Shown: piece after piece, positions 5,094 to 5,344 of the stretch | How positions within the stretch are numbered: position 1 is the stretch's first letter | Layout of the letters: the number at the start of each line of letters is the position of its first letter | NCBI GenBank assembly: GCA_025937115.1 | Contig: JAICSB010000259.1 | Coordinates: 1-5,344, forward strand | Reading direction: 5' to 3' | Length of the DNA stretch: 5,344 nucleotides | Source of the DNA: Pseudonocardiaceae bacterium | GTDB lineage: Bacteria > Actinomycetota > Actinomycetes > Mycobacteriales > Pseudonocardiaceae | Position numbers and translations under genes: made by a program | Notes under the pieces: generated by a model | Database searches by the model: none | Told to the model about the DNA's origin: nothing | The model's input: only the letters and a program-made list of their open reading frames with translations

Positions 5094-5344
5094 AGTCCGC
5101 TGAGCATCGTGTCGTGGCCGAGGTCGCCACCGCGGGCGCACTCGTCGACGTCGGCGGTGACTGCGCCGAGCAGCGTTGTGTCCTGGGCTACGGCGACGTG
5201 GTCGCGTTGAGCGGGGACTTCTTCGCGGGCCCGTACCCATCCGACGACCTGTTCCGGTTGGCGGCTATCCCCGGTGAGCGCGGGACGAAGCTCGGCACCA
5301 GGGACGAAATCGTCTGCGCGCTGAAGGTGATGGCGGTCGACGGC
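5090..5344 (+). CDS. Unrecognised protein, N-terminal part (cut by window end)
   Basis: Eighty-five codons are open from ATG 5090 to the window end. The start overlaps the acyltransferase stop (ATGA), with no ribosome binding site of its own, so it is likely translated by coupling. High third-position G/C supports coding. Notable segments are LGYGDVVALSGDFFAGP (residues about 33-49) and RGTKLGTRDEIVCALKVMAVDG near the visible end. The YGDVVALSGDFF pattern reminds me of uncharacterised bacterial proteins, but I cannot name a family. Three cysteines (residues 25, 30 and about 76) are present. There is no signal peptide. Its position implies a role with the acyltransferase, either as a partner enzyme or as the acyl acceptor pathway. 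Confidence 0.75.
   Translation, partial: MKSAEHRVVAEVATAGALVDVGGDCAEQRCVLGYGDVVALSGDFFAGPYPSDDLFRLAAIPGERGTKLGTRDEIVCALKVMAVDG

Overview
The window looks like a high-GC actinobacterial chromosome segment, probably Pseudonocardiales or a related order. The evidence is strong G/C preference at third codon positions, GTG starts, AGGAGG-type ribosome binding sites, a DUF3040 membrane protein (an actinobacterial family) and start/stop overlaps of the ATGA/GTGA kind. No rRNA, tRNA, CRISPR array or transposase gene is visible.

Left part (1-2174), regulatory. A minus-strand gene runs off the left edge (1-946). It encodes a degenerate KaiC/RecA-like N-terminal domain joined to an XRE-type helix-turn-helix, with a cupin domain probably following outside the window. 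A divergent intergenic region (947-1189) holds a 27-bp, nearly perfect inverted repeat and an AT-rich promoter-like patch. A short plus-strand DUF3040 membrane protein gene (1190-1447) ends one base from the stop codon of a convergent minus-strand winged-helix regulator of the COG2345 type (1449-2174). Each of these three genes carries one rare TTA leucine codon.

Centre (2175-3537). A 60-bp AT-rich divergent promoter region separates the regulator from an operon of two SIS-domain proteins related to GmhA, sedoheptulose-7-phosphate isomerase. The first keeps the catalytic Glu and His but has lost the phosphate-binding Ser/Thr residues. The second keeps the phosphate loop but has Gln where the catalytic His should be, so the two look complementary. 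A 14-codon open frame with a CxxC motif fits exactly between them, overlapping the first stop (GTGA) and the second start (ATGA). From memory, similar SIS pairs occur near HypC-type genes in actinobacterial [NiFe]-hydrogenase loci, so the mini-frame may be a HypC remnant. This link is unverified.

Right part (3538-5344). An AT-rich leader region contains three copies of CTTCTAA (one inverted) that can pair with the ribosome binding site of a 9-codon leader frame. It is followed by a CoA-dependent acyltransferase/condensation-fold protein with an HHxxxDG motif (3741-5093). The start of an unrecognised gene (5090 onward, cut by the window edge) is coupled to it by an ATGA overlap.

Taken together, the COG2345 regulator is well placed to control the SIS operon. 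The acyltransferase and the last gene form a second, separately regulated transcription unit. The shared pathway cannot be read from this window.
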